Source of the DNA: an uncultured Clostridia bacterium | GTDB lineage: Bacteria; Bacillota; Clostridia; Christensenellales; Borkfalkiaceae | Assembly: GCA_944376335.1 (NCBI GenBank) | Contig: CALWCH010000005.1 | Location: 35,543 to 99,542, forward strand | Length of the DNA stretch: 64,000 nt | Reading direction: 5' to 3' | Shown: positions 49,789 to 58,461 of the stretch, in pieces | Layout of the letters: each line of letters starts with the position of its first letter | How positions within the stretch are numbered: the stretch's first letter is position 1 | Notes under the pieces: model-generated | The model's input: only the letters and a program-made list of their open reading frames with translations | Databases searched by the model: none | What the model was told of the DNA's origin: nothing | Made by a program: the position numbers and the translations under genes

Positions 49789-51233
49789 CAAAAATACTCC
49801 TTTAACGCATGATACAGCGTTTGATACCGTCCGTATTTTTCCTCATAGCGGCGCTCTTTGGGCACGGGGAAGCGCTCCTTGACCTGCACAAAGAGCCCTG
49901 CCGCCTCCTCAAACGTCTTTTTTCCCATGGCGACGGCGGAGAGCACCGCGCATCCGCACAGTCCCCCTTCCGAAGAGCGCAGCGTGGCATACGGGATGCC
50001 CTGAATTTCCGCCTTGAGGGAGAGCCACACCTTGGAATTTGCCCCGCCGCCCGTTGCAACGGCACTCTTCACGAAGATACCGAACGCTTCTGCCAATTTG
50101 GTCTCCAGCCGCATCTCCATCGAGAGCCCCTCCATCACGGCCTTGTAGATGTCGCTGTCCGTCGTCGAAGCCGTCAGCCCCACAATGGCGCCCTTGGCGT
50201 CGATGTCGCAGTAGGGAATGGCGGCGCCCGCAAAGTAGGGCAGCACAAAGAGCGAGGTTGGCTGCTCCTTCATGCCCTTCTCGAGGTAGGCAAACTGCTT
50301 CTCCTCCTCTCCCTTATATCCGTGCATGATGTCGCGGCGGAACCAGTTGACGATGGAGCCGCTCGAATAGTTGACGATATAGGTGCAGTACAGACCCTCG
50401 ACGGCATAGGGGATGCAGGCATAGCCCATCTCCCCCATCTTCACGTCGCTCTTCGCGCCTTGATACACCGCCGTGATGCACTCCACCGTGCCCATGCCGT
50501 CCACCGCGCGCCCTTCTTCGACGATACCCGCGCCGAGGGCGGTGCATACCTGGTCGTGCGCGCCGAGGACGAGCGTGCAATCTTCAAGCCCCGGCACCTT
50601 CACCTTGCCGACGATGCTCCCCGCCCGCTTGGGAGTGGAAAACCACGCGGCGGGAATGTCCATCCTCTTCAGCATTTCTTCGGAAAAGCAGAGGGCGTGG
50701 ATATCGAACGCCCCCGTGCGCGCCGCCAGGGAGCAGTCGATGACGCGCTCGCCCGTCAAAAGATAGCCCAAGAAATCGCCGATGAGCATCACCTTATCGA
50801 TGCGGGCAAACAGTTCGGGGCGGTGCTTTTTTACCCAGAGCAGCTTGCTCACCGAATACATGGAGTGAGGCACGGTTCCCGTCTTTTCAAAGACGTACGC
50901 ATTTCCGAACAGCTCGGAGAGCGTCTGCGCCTCGTCGTCCCCCCGTTTGTCGGTGTAGAGCAGGGGGTCGAAGAGGACGTTGTCCTCCCTGTCGAGCGCG
51001 ACGAAGGTCTCGCCGAAGGTGGAAATGCAGATGCTGTCGACACTGCCCCACGCCTTGGCGGCTTCGATCATGGAAAACACGTTATTTCGGATGGCGGCAA
51101 TGTCTACAACGAGCGCTCCTTCCGCCTCTTTCAGGGGGTACTCCTTGGCAAGATACCCCAAAATATTGCCCTTTTCGGAGAACAGCTGGCATTTGCACGC
51201 CGTCGTTCCCACGTCGAGCGTTAAATAATTCAT
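49788..51233 (-). CDS. FGGY-family carbohydrate kinase
   Basis: 481 residues. The second of two adjacent ATGs (51233) is best spaced from GGGGGCGC. N-terminal nucleotide-binding strand YLTLDVGTTACKCQLF and the FGGY domain motifs are present: ISTFGETFVALD, DFLGYLLTGERV, VLGAHDQVCTALGAGIVEEG and ATGGGANSKVW. It resembles xylulokinase/rhamnulokinase relatives and would phosphorylate the ketose made by the following isomerase. First gene of the cassette, divergent from the AraC/PocR regulator; its promoter overlaps the regulator promoter. Confidence 0.92.
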   Translation of the reverse strand: MNYLTLDVGTTACKCQLFSEKGNILGYLAKEYPLKEAEGALVVDIAAIRNNVFSMIEAAKAWGSVDSICISTFGETFVALDREDNVLFDPLLYTDKRGDDEAQTLSELFGNAYVFEKTGTVPHSMYSVSKLLWVKKHRPELFARIDKVMLIGDFLGYLLTGERVIDCSLAARTGAFDIHALCFSEEMLKRMDIPAAWFSTPKRAGSIVGKVKVPGLEDCTLVLGAHDQVCTALGAGIVEEGRAVDGMGTVECITAVYQGAKSDVKMGEMGYACIPYAVEGLYCTYIVNYSSGSIVNWFRRDIMHGYKGEEEKQFAYLEKGMKEQPTSLFVLPYFAGAAIPYCDIDAKGAIVGLTASTTDSDIYKAVMEGLSMEMRLETKLAEAFGIFVKSAVATGGGANSKVWLSLKAEIQGIPYATLRSSEGGLCGCAVLSAVAMGKKTFEEAAGLFVQVKERFPVPKERRYEEKYGRYQTLYHALKEYF

Positions 51234-51263
51234 CATGCGCCCCCTTTTTTGCGCCCATCTTAC

Positions 51264-51292
51264 TTGATTTTTGGCGCCATTTATAGTATCAT
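51264..51292 (+). promoter_or_regulatory. Promoter of the AraC/PocR regulator gene
   Basis: TTGATT and TATCAT are 17 bases apart on the plus strand, leaving a leader of about 35 bases. Confidence 0.6.
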
Positions 51293-51311
51293 GCGTATAG
51301 AAATATGGTAA
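51283..51311 (-). promoter_or_regulatory. Promoter of the kinase-isomerase-aldolase operon
   Basis: On the minus strand TTACCA and TACTAT are 17 bases apart. It overlaps the divergent regulator promoter, so occupation of one would exclude the other. Confidence 0.6.
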
Positions 51312-51333
51312 TTTCGTATCGGATTTTACGATT

Positions 51334-52131
51334 ATGCGCGAATACGACTTAAACAAAATGCAGCAACTACTGCACGACTTTTACGATCTGACGGGCATCA
51401 AGATCTGCATCTACGACAGCCGTGAAAACGAGCTTTGTTACTATCCCGAAAAGCTCACGCCCTTCTGCCGCTGTTTAAGGGAGGACAAGGCGCAGGACAA
51501 GGCGTGCCGTCTTTCAGACAAAAACGCCTTCCTCACCTGCCGCCGCACCCGCAGGCAGACGGTTTTGGAGTGTCACGCGGGGCTTTTAGAGTGCTTTTCG
51601 CCCATCTTCTGCGAGGGAAAACTCATCGGCTACATCGCCATCGGACAGATTCGCTCCAAGCCGCATGCGCCGGAAAGCGTTCCCGAAGAGCTGCGCCCCC
51701 TCTATGAGGCGCTTCCCTCCATTCCCATGCGCAAGATCGACGCTGCCATGCACATTCTCGACGCCTGCGCGGGATATGAATACCTGAAAGCCCTTGTTGA
51801 GACGTACGAGAGCCGCATCGACACGCGCATCTCCGAATACATCGAAGAACACCTTGAGGGCGACCTCTCCGTTACGGCGCTCTGCCGCGCCTTTTACCTC
51901 TCGCGCGCCGAGCTCTACGGCATCTTCCGCACCTACTTTCATGCTTCGGTCGCCGATTTCGTGCGCGGACGCAGGCTGGAACGGGCAAAGGTCCTGCTCA
52001 AGACCACGCCTCTCCTCGTCAAAGAGATCGCGGTGCAGTGCGGTATTCCCGACTACAACTACTTCTCCAAACAGTTCCGCCGTGCCTTCGGCGTAACGCC
52101 CACCGCCCTTCGGAAGGGGGTGCAAGCGTAG
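51334..52131 (+). CDS. AraC-family regulator with PocR sensory domain
   Basis: 265 residues. Residues about 8-110 form a PocR-type domain with its cysteine pattern (FCRCLREDKAQDKACR, LECHAGLLECFSPI) and YIAIGQIR; PocR domains sense small hydrocarbon derivatives and sugars. The C-terminal 100 residues are the double AraC HTH (LSVTALCRAFYLSRAELYGI, VKEIAVQCGIPDYNYFSKQF ending in FGVTP). The ATG has only a weak ribosome site (GGAT). Divergent from the kinase-isomerase-aldolase operon, it is the obvious activator for it. It ends three bases from the convergent GH94 gene. Confidence 0.92.
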   Translation: MREYDLNKMQQLLHDFYDLTGIKICIYDSRENELCYYPEKLTPFCRCLREDKAQDKACRLSDKNAFLTCRRTRRQTVLECHAGLLECFSPIFCEGKLIGYIAIGQIRSKPHAPESVPEELRPLYEALPSIPMRKIDAAMHILDACAGYEYLKALVETYESRIDTRISEYIEEHLEGDLSVTALCRAFYLSRAELYGIFRTYFHASVADFVRGRRLERAKVLLKTTPLLVKEIAVQCGIPDYNYFSKQFRRAFGVTPTALRKGVQA

Positions 52132-52134
52132 GCC

Positions 52135-54531
52135 TCAGCCCATCACGGCGAGCACTTCCGCCTCGCGCCTGCCCTTCAAAAGTTCGGGCAAAATGAGGTT
52201 GCCCTCTGCCTTCTCGCCGTCCACATAGAGCGCCTTCACGCCGTGTTCGACGCCCTCGTTTTCCACGCGGATATGAAGCCTGCACCCGCGCCAGATGCGC
52301 TCCACGGCAAACCCCTTCCACGTCTTGGGGATGCAGGGGTCGATGACGAGCCCTTTGAGCGTAGGCCTGACGCCCAGAAGGTACTGCGTCGAGACGACGT
52401 CCATCCACGCCGCCGTGCCCGTCACCTGCGAGACGCAAGCCCAGCCGAATTTTTCGTTATCGGGCCCGAGCATCGTGCTCGAGAAGGCGTACGGCTCGTT
52501 GTGATAGCGCTCGACGCCCACTTTTTCGATGACCTCGTGCGGCAGGATCTGCTTATAGTACTTCCACGCATTCTCGGCGCGGCCCAAGAGCGCCTCCGCC
52601 ATGATCGCCCAGCAATTTGCCTGGCAGAACACGCCGCCGTTCTCCGAATACCCCTTGGGAAGGCCGTTGACCATGCTGTCGGGAAGGCTCGGGAAATTGA
52701 TCATGAGCCCCATGCCCGTATCCAGCTGCTCCTTCACGGAGTCCATCGCCTGCGTATTGTGCTCTCTCGTGCCCGCGCCTGCAATGATATTCCAGCTCTG
52801 CGTATTCACCCAGATGCGCGCGTTTGCGTCGGACGCCGTGCCGATGGGCTGTCCTTCGTCGTCATAGCCGCGGCGGTACCACTTGCCGTCCCACGCGAAC
52901 GTATCGAGCGCCGCTTCCTGCTGCTTTTGAAGTGCTTTGAGCCGCTCCGCACAGGCAACATCGCCCCGAGCTTCGGCAAGTTCCTGCAATAATTTCAGTT
53001 GATAGATGTGCTGCTGCGAGACAAAGATGCTCTCCCCCTTCCCCTTTTTGCCGAAGGGGCCCAAATGGTCGTTCCAGTCGCTGAAGAGAATGAGCGGCAG
53101 CCCGTGCTCGCCCTTGTTGTTCTCCGTAAAGGATACCCCGCGGAGAAGGTGCTCAAAGAGCGAAGCGGGGGAGACCGCGCTCTTTAAGTCCTTCCCGAGG
53201 AAGGGCACTTCTCTATTCAGGAAACTCAAATCTCCCGTCTCGGCGGCGATGGCATGGGCGAGGTAGGTCATCCAGATGTGATTATCCGAGCGAGTTGCGA
53301 CCTGCGGGAGCTTCTCGTCCTCCGGCCACGATTGGTGCACGGTGGAGCCGTCCTCAAACTGCTGCGAGGCGAGATAGCAGAGCATCTCCTCCGCCCATTT
53401 TGGCTTGCGGTACGCCTGCGCGAGCATATCCTGCGCCGTATCGCGGAACCCGATGCCGCGGATGCCCGAAGCAGAGGAACTGATAGAGCGCGAGAACCAT
53501 GCCGTCACCACGCTCTGCACGGGATTCCAAGTGTTGATCTCCCGCATGGCGTTCTCATCGGGAATGTCGCATTGCAGCACGCCCAGCTGTTCTCCCCACC
53601 ATGCGGCGTTTTTGTCGAATTGACGGCGCACGGCTCCCTGCTCGCGGAGCGCATGAAGCGTCTCCTTCGCCGCCGCCCTCGCCCTCTCAAAGTCAAGAAG
53701 CGCCCCGGGCGCAACGCCCAAATAGTACTCGACCGTCCTTTTGCCCTTCCCTTCGAGCACGATGTGTGAATGCAGCGCGGCGCAGGGCTCCCCGCCCTTC
53801 AGGGCAGTATCGGAGAGCACGCCCCGCTCCACTTCCACAGGCTCTCTCTCGTCGCGGTAATTGCCGCAGAAGATGTCTCTATCGCAGCAGTAGGACTGAA
53901 CTTTCTCGCTCGAACCAAAGTACACGAGCGGCACATCGCTCTTTCTGATCTGCACGAAGGAGTTGAAACGGTACAAAATTGCGTCGAGGTCCGTATCAAA
54001 GTCCGCCTCCGTCTGCCATTTGAGGTAGTACCCGAGGTTGACTTCGTTCAAAAAGGAGAACTCGGAAAGCTCCACATAGGCAAAGACATCACATTCTGTC
54101 TGCTCGCCCCTCTCGTTCTCCAAATCGAGCGACCACAAAAGCGTATCATAGTCGGGCGCCATAAAGAGGGTGAGCACCGCTCTGAGCCCGTCCTTTTCGG
54201 CAATAAACTGCGAATATCCGGGCGCATGCACGGCCTCGAACCGATCGAGCGCGGTCTCCGCAGGGCGAAAGGCGGGAGACCAGACGGTGCCGTCTTTCAT
54301 GCGGATGTAGATATAAAACCCCGGGCTGTCGATGGGGAAATTGTAGAAGCGATAGCGCGTCAATCGGAAGTTCTGCGGTGTTCTCCACCAAGTGAGCCCG
54401 CCGCCCGCCTGCGAGACGAACGCATGCATCCGCCCGTTGGAAAGGTAATTGATCCACGGCGAGGGAAGATCGTATCTCGTAATGACGATCTTTTTATTTT
54501 TATCGTCGAAATAGTAGAGTAACTTTTGCAT
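52135..54531 (-). CDS. GH94 family beta-glycoside phosphorylase
   Basis: 798 residues, cytoplasmic. The ATG at 54531 is taken; a TTG three codons upstream is too close to GGGAGG. N-terminal beta-sandwich (WINYLSNGRMHAFVSQAGGG, WWRTPQNFRLTRYRF), then an (alpha/alpha)6 barrel with GIRGIGFRDTAQDML, HQSWPEDEKLPQVATRSDNH and the catalytic aspartate in LFSDWNDHLGPFGKKGKGES. These are the GH94 marks (cellobiose, cellodextrin or chitobiose phosphorylases). It would split a disaccharide with phosphate to give a sugar-1-phosphate, saving ATP. Last gene of the xylA-GH78-tannase operon; a disaccharide left after deacylation and derhamnosylation is a reasonable substrate. Confidence 0.92.
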   Translation of the reverse strand: MQKLLYYFDDKNKKIVITRYDLPSPWINYLSNGRMHAFVSQAGGGLTWWRTPQNFRLTRYRFYNFPIDSPGFYIYIRMKDGTVWSPAFRPAETALDRFEAVHAPGYSQFIAEKDGLRAVLTLFMAPDYDTLLWSLDLENERGEQTECDVFAYVELSEFSFLNEVNLGYYLKWQTEADFDTDLDAILYRFNSFVQIRKSDVPLVYFGSSEKVQSYCCDRDIFCGNYRDEREPVEVERGVLSDTALKGGEPCAALHSHIVLEGKGKRTVEYYLGVAPGALLDFERARAAAKETLHALREQGAVRRQFDKNAAWWGEQLGVLQCDIPDENAMREINTWNPVQSVVTAWFSRSISSSASGIRGIGFRDTAQDMLAQAYRKPKWAEEMLCYLASQQFEDGSTVHQSWPEDEKLPQVATRSDNHIWMTYLAHAIAAETGDLSFLNREVPFLGKDLKSAVSPASLFEHLLRGVSFTENNKGEHGLPLILFSDWNDHLGPFGKKGKGESIFVSQQHIYQLKLLQELAEARGDVACAERLKALQKQQEAALDTFAWDGKWYRRGYDDEGQPIGTASDANARIWVNTQSWNIIAGAGTREHNTQAMDSVKEQLDTGMGLMINFPSLPDSMVNGLPKGYSENGGVFCQANCWAIMAEALLGRAENAWKYYKQILPHEVIEKVGVERYHNEPYAFSSTMLGPDNEKFGWACVSQVTGTAAWMDVVSTQYLLGVRPTLKGLVIDPCIPKTWKGFAVERIWRGCRLHIRVENEGVEHGVKALYVDGEKAEGNLILPELLKGRREAEVLAVMG

Positions 54532-54536
54532 TTCGT

Positions 54537-56039
54537 TCAATACCTCCCGTTGCCGCGCACTTTCGTAAAGTGATTCTTATCCTTCCTGTCGCCGCCCGCG
54601 TACTTTGTCTCATACGGGTAGGGATAGACGGGCCTCTCATAATCGACCGTCCCCTTCATGTCTCCCTCTTCAAACGCAGAAGCGTACAGTACCTCGGGCG
54701 CGATGCCCTTCTCCGCCCAAGTCATCACGGCGCAGACGGCGTCGTGCTCGGCATCGTAAGAAATAGCAGCAATGCCGCCCTTTGCACCGATCTCTTGAAG
54801 GCCGCTCCCGCCCTGACAGTGCCCGAGCCCCGGCACATGGAAATAGCGGAAGAACTGCGCTACATTTTCTTCGCCGCCCATCTCGTCGAGAACGCTCTTG
54901 TAATAGGCGAGCCCGTCCGTATAGGGAATGAGGGAATCTTCCGAACCCGTGATCATGATGAGCTTCCCCCTGCGCGCCTGAAAGGCGGAGAGGTCGGGAT
55001 CGGACGCATCAAACTCCCTTTGATAGGGCCCGAGCACGGCCTTGTGCTCTTCATAGGAAACATTGATCGCATCCTCGCCGTATCCCCACCGCTGGAAGAA
55101 ACCCAAAAGCTTGATAAATCCATCCTTCAAATAGGGAATAAAGAGCGACGAGGGCTCACTCCCGAGCGGCGGCGTAAAGAAGAGCGGGCAGCCCCTCTCC
55201 GGGTCGACGGGCGCGCTATGCAGGTCTTTGAGCACCTTTTTCTGCGCCTCGTTGAGCCCGAGCCCTTCACAGAGCGCCTCCACGTCCGCGGGCATGAATT
55301 TTACTTTCCCGGGGTAGGAGAGGAAATTATCCCCCTCCGCGCTGCCCGACAAGACGGCGTACTTTTCGACGATGCGCCTCTTGAGCGCCGCGATCTGCTC
55401 CTTTGTAAAGGCCGCCGAAGGGTCGGAACAGGTGACGGAGACGATCCACGGAAAGGACTGCTGCAAATAATAGCGGTTGCGGGCAGGGCAGACGGCGACG
55501 ATGCCGTCGTAGTCCTCGGGGTACTTCTGCGCCTCCTGCAATGCCTGATTGCCGCCCGTACTCCCACCGAGAAAGTACGCCCGCCCGATCTTTTCGCCGT
55601 AAAAGGCCTCGGTGAGCTGTTTCCCGACCGCCGTCATAAGGTGCGTCGCGCGGTGGGCAAAGTCCAACCATCTCTCGGGGCAGCGGTACATCTTTCTGCT
55701 GTCCAACGAGCTGCCCATATCGGTATTGGCGACCGCAAACCCGTGCGAGACGCCCGCATCGAGGCTCCCCTCCACGATGACGCCCGCCTGCCCGCCGTTG
55801 CCCGTGCCGAGGAACCGCTTGTTCCAGCCCGTAAGGGGCAGCACGAGCACGCAGGTGATATCCGACTGCTCCGAGGGATACAGCTTATACGTCACCCGGC
55901 AGCGCGGGGGCAGGGGCAGAAGTGCGCACCCGTCCCCGTCGACGGGGGTCGGGTTTCCCTCCAAAAAGGCGATATCCGCAATTTCCCCCTGTTCGATGAA
56001 AACAGCCCTCAGCCTTCTTTCATATTCCTGATGGGTCAT
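54537..56039 (-). CDS. Tannase/feruloyl-esterase family hydrolase
   Basis: 500 residues, no signal peptide. The ATG at 56039 follows AGGAGGAATTT; a frame 18 codons longer is rejected. CRVTYKLYPSEQSDITCVLV, NGGQAGVIVEGSLDAGVSHG and FLGGSTGGNQALQEAQKYP mark the tannase family, with nucleophile serine in GGSTGG. The C-terminal triad region shows ITGSEDSLIPYTDG (Asp) and VPGLGHCQGG (His). Family members cleave ester bonds between phenolic acids and sugars. In an operon with GH78 and GH94 enzymes, a gallate-, ferulate- or coumarate-acylated glycoside is a likely substrate. The usual secretion signal is absent, so it acts after import. Confidence 0.85.
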   Translation of the reverse strand: MTHQEYERRLRAVFIEQGEIADIAFLEGNPTPVDGDGCALLPLPPRCRVTYKLYPSEQSDITCVLVLPLTGWNKRFLGTGNGGQAGVIVEGSLDAGVSHGFAVANTDMGSSLDSRKMYRCPERWLDFAHRATHLMTAVGKQLTEAFYGEKIGRAYFLGGSTGGNQALQEAQKYPEDYDGIVAVCPARNRYYLQQSFPWIVSVTCSDPSAAFTKEQIAALKRRIVEKYAVLSGSAEGDNFLSYPGKVKFMPADVEALCEGLGLNEAQKKVLKDLHSAPVDPERGCPLFFTPPLGSEPSSLFIPYLKDGFIKLLGFFQRWGYGEDAINVSYEEHKAVLGPYQREFDASDPDLSAFQARRGKLIMITGSEDSLIPYTDGLAYYKSVLDEMGGEENVAQFFRYFHVPGLGHCQGGSGLQEIGAKGGIAAISYDAEHDAVCAVMTWAEKGIAPEVLYASAFEEGDMKGTVDYERPVYPYPYETKYAGGDRKDKNHFTKVRGNGRY

Positions 56040-56049
56040 AAATTCCTCC

Positions 56050-58461
56050 TTACGCGAGATACAATTCGTTGAGGCGGGCAAGGCGCTTTTCAAAGTCTTC
56101 GCCCGTCAGCTTGCCCTTGTCGAGCAGATACTGCTTTGCAAAGGCAAGCGTATCCGAAGAATTTTTCAGGTAGTTGAGCTCCAGCGGGTGAAAGACGCCC
56201 GCGAACGCCTCCGAGAAGGCGCGGCTCGCCTTGGGGTTGGTGAGCACGTCAACAACGGGGCTCTCAAGCGCAAACACGGGTCCTGCAAGCGTCTCCCACG
56301 GGCAGGTATGGGTGAGTACCCCGCCGCCCGATGCCGCCAAAGTGCCGTCGGGCAGATACAGCTCGCCCCGAACGCCCGCGGGAAGCTCCGCAAAGAAGGT
56401 GATGCTTCCCCCTTTCTCCTCATATCCCGCGCGGATGACGCCGTGAACGCTCTCAAAGCAAGCGCGCACGCGCGAAAGCCCCTTGACGGGGTGCGGGCAG
56501 ATGCGCACGCGCGAAAAGCCGGGCTCCTGCGCCTCGATGCCCGCAATGCGGCGGTAAATAAACTCCATCACCGAGCCGTAGGCGTAGTGGTTGCAGCTGT
56601 TCATGCCGTCGGGATTGGGCGTGCCGTCGGGAAGGATGCTGTTCCATCGTTCCCAGATGGTCGTCGCGCCCATGTCGACTTCAAAGAGCCAGCCGGGGAA
56701 GCCGATGTTCATGAGCACCTTCCCCGCCGTCTCCATATAGCCGTTGTCGGCGAGCGCAAACAGGAGATAGGGCGTGCCGATAAAGCCCGTGACGACGCGG
56801 CAGCCGTGGCGCAGCACGCGCGCGTTGAGCGCAGCCGCCGTCTTTTTGCGGAACGCTTCGGGCACGATGCCGAAGACGAGCGCCAGCACATGCGCGGCGA
56901 TCGTCTCGGAGGCCACCTTGCCGCCCGCGGTGATATACTCCCTTCTCACCGCCGCAAGTGCCTCTTCATGCGCTTCTTGATAGCGGCGGGCGTCCTCTTT
57001 CCTTCCGAGGGCTTCCGCCGTCTCCCGCATGACCGCAAGCGCGCGGACGTGCAGGAAGTTTGCGATGAGGTATTTATCCGTGCTTGCAAATTCGGCGTGC
57101 CGAAGGAGGGGGTCGACTTCCATCGCCAGCCAGTCGCCGTACTCGAATCCCTTTGTGATGAGTTCTCCTTCCATGTTCTTTTTGCGGGCAGAGAGAAAGC
57201 GCTCCATCGCCTCGTAGTTTTCGGAAAGGAAGCTCTTGTCGCCGTACATCTCGTAGAGCGCAAAGGGAATGGTGATGATGCAGTCGCTCCACATCGCGGA
57301 GGTGTTCAAGGTCATCTCGGGCCCCAATGCCGCTAAAACGTACGGCACGACGACGGGCACCTCGCCCCCTTCCGCCTGTTCGCTCCGAAGGTCACGCAGC
57401 CACTTCTTCATAAAGGCACGGATATCGAAGTTATAGGCGGCCGTTCTGCAGAAGGCGTTGATGTCGCCCGTCCAGCCCAGCCGCTCGCTGCGCTGCGGGC
57501 AGTCGGTGGGAATGTCTACAAAGTTATCGCGCTGGCTCCAGACGATGTTGGAAAGCAGCCTGTTGACGCGCACATCCGAAGTCTCGATGCTGCCCGTGCG
57601 GTGCATCTCCGTGTGCCGCACGAGCGCGGTCACATTCTCCTTGGGAAGTTCCCCTCCCGAAAGGCGCATATAGCGGAAGCCGTGGAAGGTGAACTCGGGC
57701 GCGTAGACGGTGCGCCCCCTTGCGGTGAGCGTATCCGTCGCCTTGGCGGCGCCCAGGTTGCCGCGATACAGTTCGCCGTCCACCATGAGCTCGCCGAACT
57801 CCATCGTAAGCGTTCCCGCAAAGTCCTCGGGCGTGACGATCTCAACGACGCCCGAAATGTTCTGCCCGAAATCATACACCGCATCTCCCTTGGGCGTTGT
57901 AATGACTTCCTTTACGGGGAGGCGCTCCGTCGTGCGCACAAAGGCGTCCTCTTGCAGAACGAGCTTTGTTTTATCGAAGGGCACTTCCTTCGGGGTGAGC
58001 GGACGAGGATCCGCCGTAAAGGCTGCGCTCTCGCCCGCGTAGATGCCCGCATCTCTGATAAAAGAGGTGCGCGCCGTAAACCTTTCGTCCGTCGAAATGG
58101 TCTCGCTCTCGAGAACGAGGTCGGCGGCAGCGGCCGTCTCCGAGCCGTAAATCTCCCGCTTCATCAGCCAGAAGAGGGGACCCTTATACCACCCCTCGCT
58201 GACGGTGAGGGTGAGTACGTTCTCCCCCTCCTGCAAGAGCGAAGAGACGTCGTACTCCTGCACCTGCACGATTTTGTGATAGTTGGTCCAGCCGGGGGTG
58301 AGATAGTTCTCCCCCACCCGCTTCCCGTTGATGTGTGCCGTATATAGGCCGAGCGCCGTCACCCGAAGGACGGCGGCGCACGGTCTTTGCAAGACAAATT
58401 TCCGTTCGAGGACAAAGGTATTCACCCCCTCCCGAACGCCCATAAATTTCCCCTTGAGCAT
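56050..58461 (-). CDS. GH78 alpha-L-rhamnosidase (second copy)
   Basis: 803 residues, cytoplasmic. GGGAGAGGAATAA precedes the ATG and overlaps the xylA stop. N-terminal sandwich domains (VTALGLYTAHINGKRVGENY, LTPGWTNYHKI), then the catalytic barrel with DIPTDCPQRSERLGWTGDIN and DMGATTIWERWNS, then a C-terminal sandwich. It lacks the N-terminal Fn3 domain of the 19.3-22.0 kb enzyme and is about 90 residues shorter, so it is not a recent duplicate. Probably removes rhamnose from imported, possibly acylated, glycosides. Confidence 0.92.
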   Translation of the reverse strand: MLKGKFMGVREGVNTFVLERKFVLQRPCAAVLRVTALGLYTAHINGKRVGENYLTPGWTNYHKIVQVQEYDVSSLLQEGENVLTLTVSEGWYKGPLFWLMKREIYGSETAAAADLVLESETISTDERFTARTSFIRDAGIYAGESAAFTADPRPLTPKEVPFDKTKLVLQEDAFVRTTERLPVKEVITTPKGDAVYDFGQNISGVVEIVTPEDFAGTLTMEFGELMVDGELYRGNLGAAKATDTLTARGRTVYAPEFTFHGFRYMRLSGGELPKENVTALVRHTEMHRTGSIETSDVRVNRLLSNIVWSQRDNFVDIPTDCPQRSERLGWTGDINAFCRTAAYNFDIRAFMKKWLRDLRSEQAEGGEVPVVVPYVLAALGPEMTLNTSAMWSDCIITIPFALYEMYGDKSFLSENYEAMERFLSARKKNMEGELITKGFEYGDWLAMEVDPLLRHAEFASTDKYLIANFLHVRALAVMRETAEALGRKEDARRYQEAHEEALAAVRREYITAGGKVASETIAAHVLALVFGIVPEAFRKKTAAALNARVLRHGCRVVTGFIGTPYLLFALADNGYMETAGKVLMNIGFPGWLFEVDMGATTIWERWNSILPDGTPNPDGMNSCNHYAYGSVMEFIYRRIAGIEAQEPGFSRVRICPHPVKGLSRVRACFESVHGVIRAGYEEKGGSITFFAELPAGVRGELYLPDGTLAASGGGVLTHTCPWETLAGPVFALESPVVDVLTNPKASRAFSEAFAGVFHPLELNYLKNSSDTLAFAKQYLLDKGKLTGEDFEKRLARLNELYLA

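Noticed and set aside
45507-51233. Assignment of the cassette to the classical L-fucose or L-rhamnose pathway
   Set aside because: The aldolase is of the FBP class II family, not FucA/RhaD, and no lactaldehyde-specific partner could be confirmed.
54570-56072. A 500-codon plus-strand open frame opposite the tannase-like gene
   Set aside because: Shadow of the real gene; no motif, no promoter and no ribosome site.
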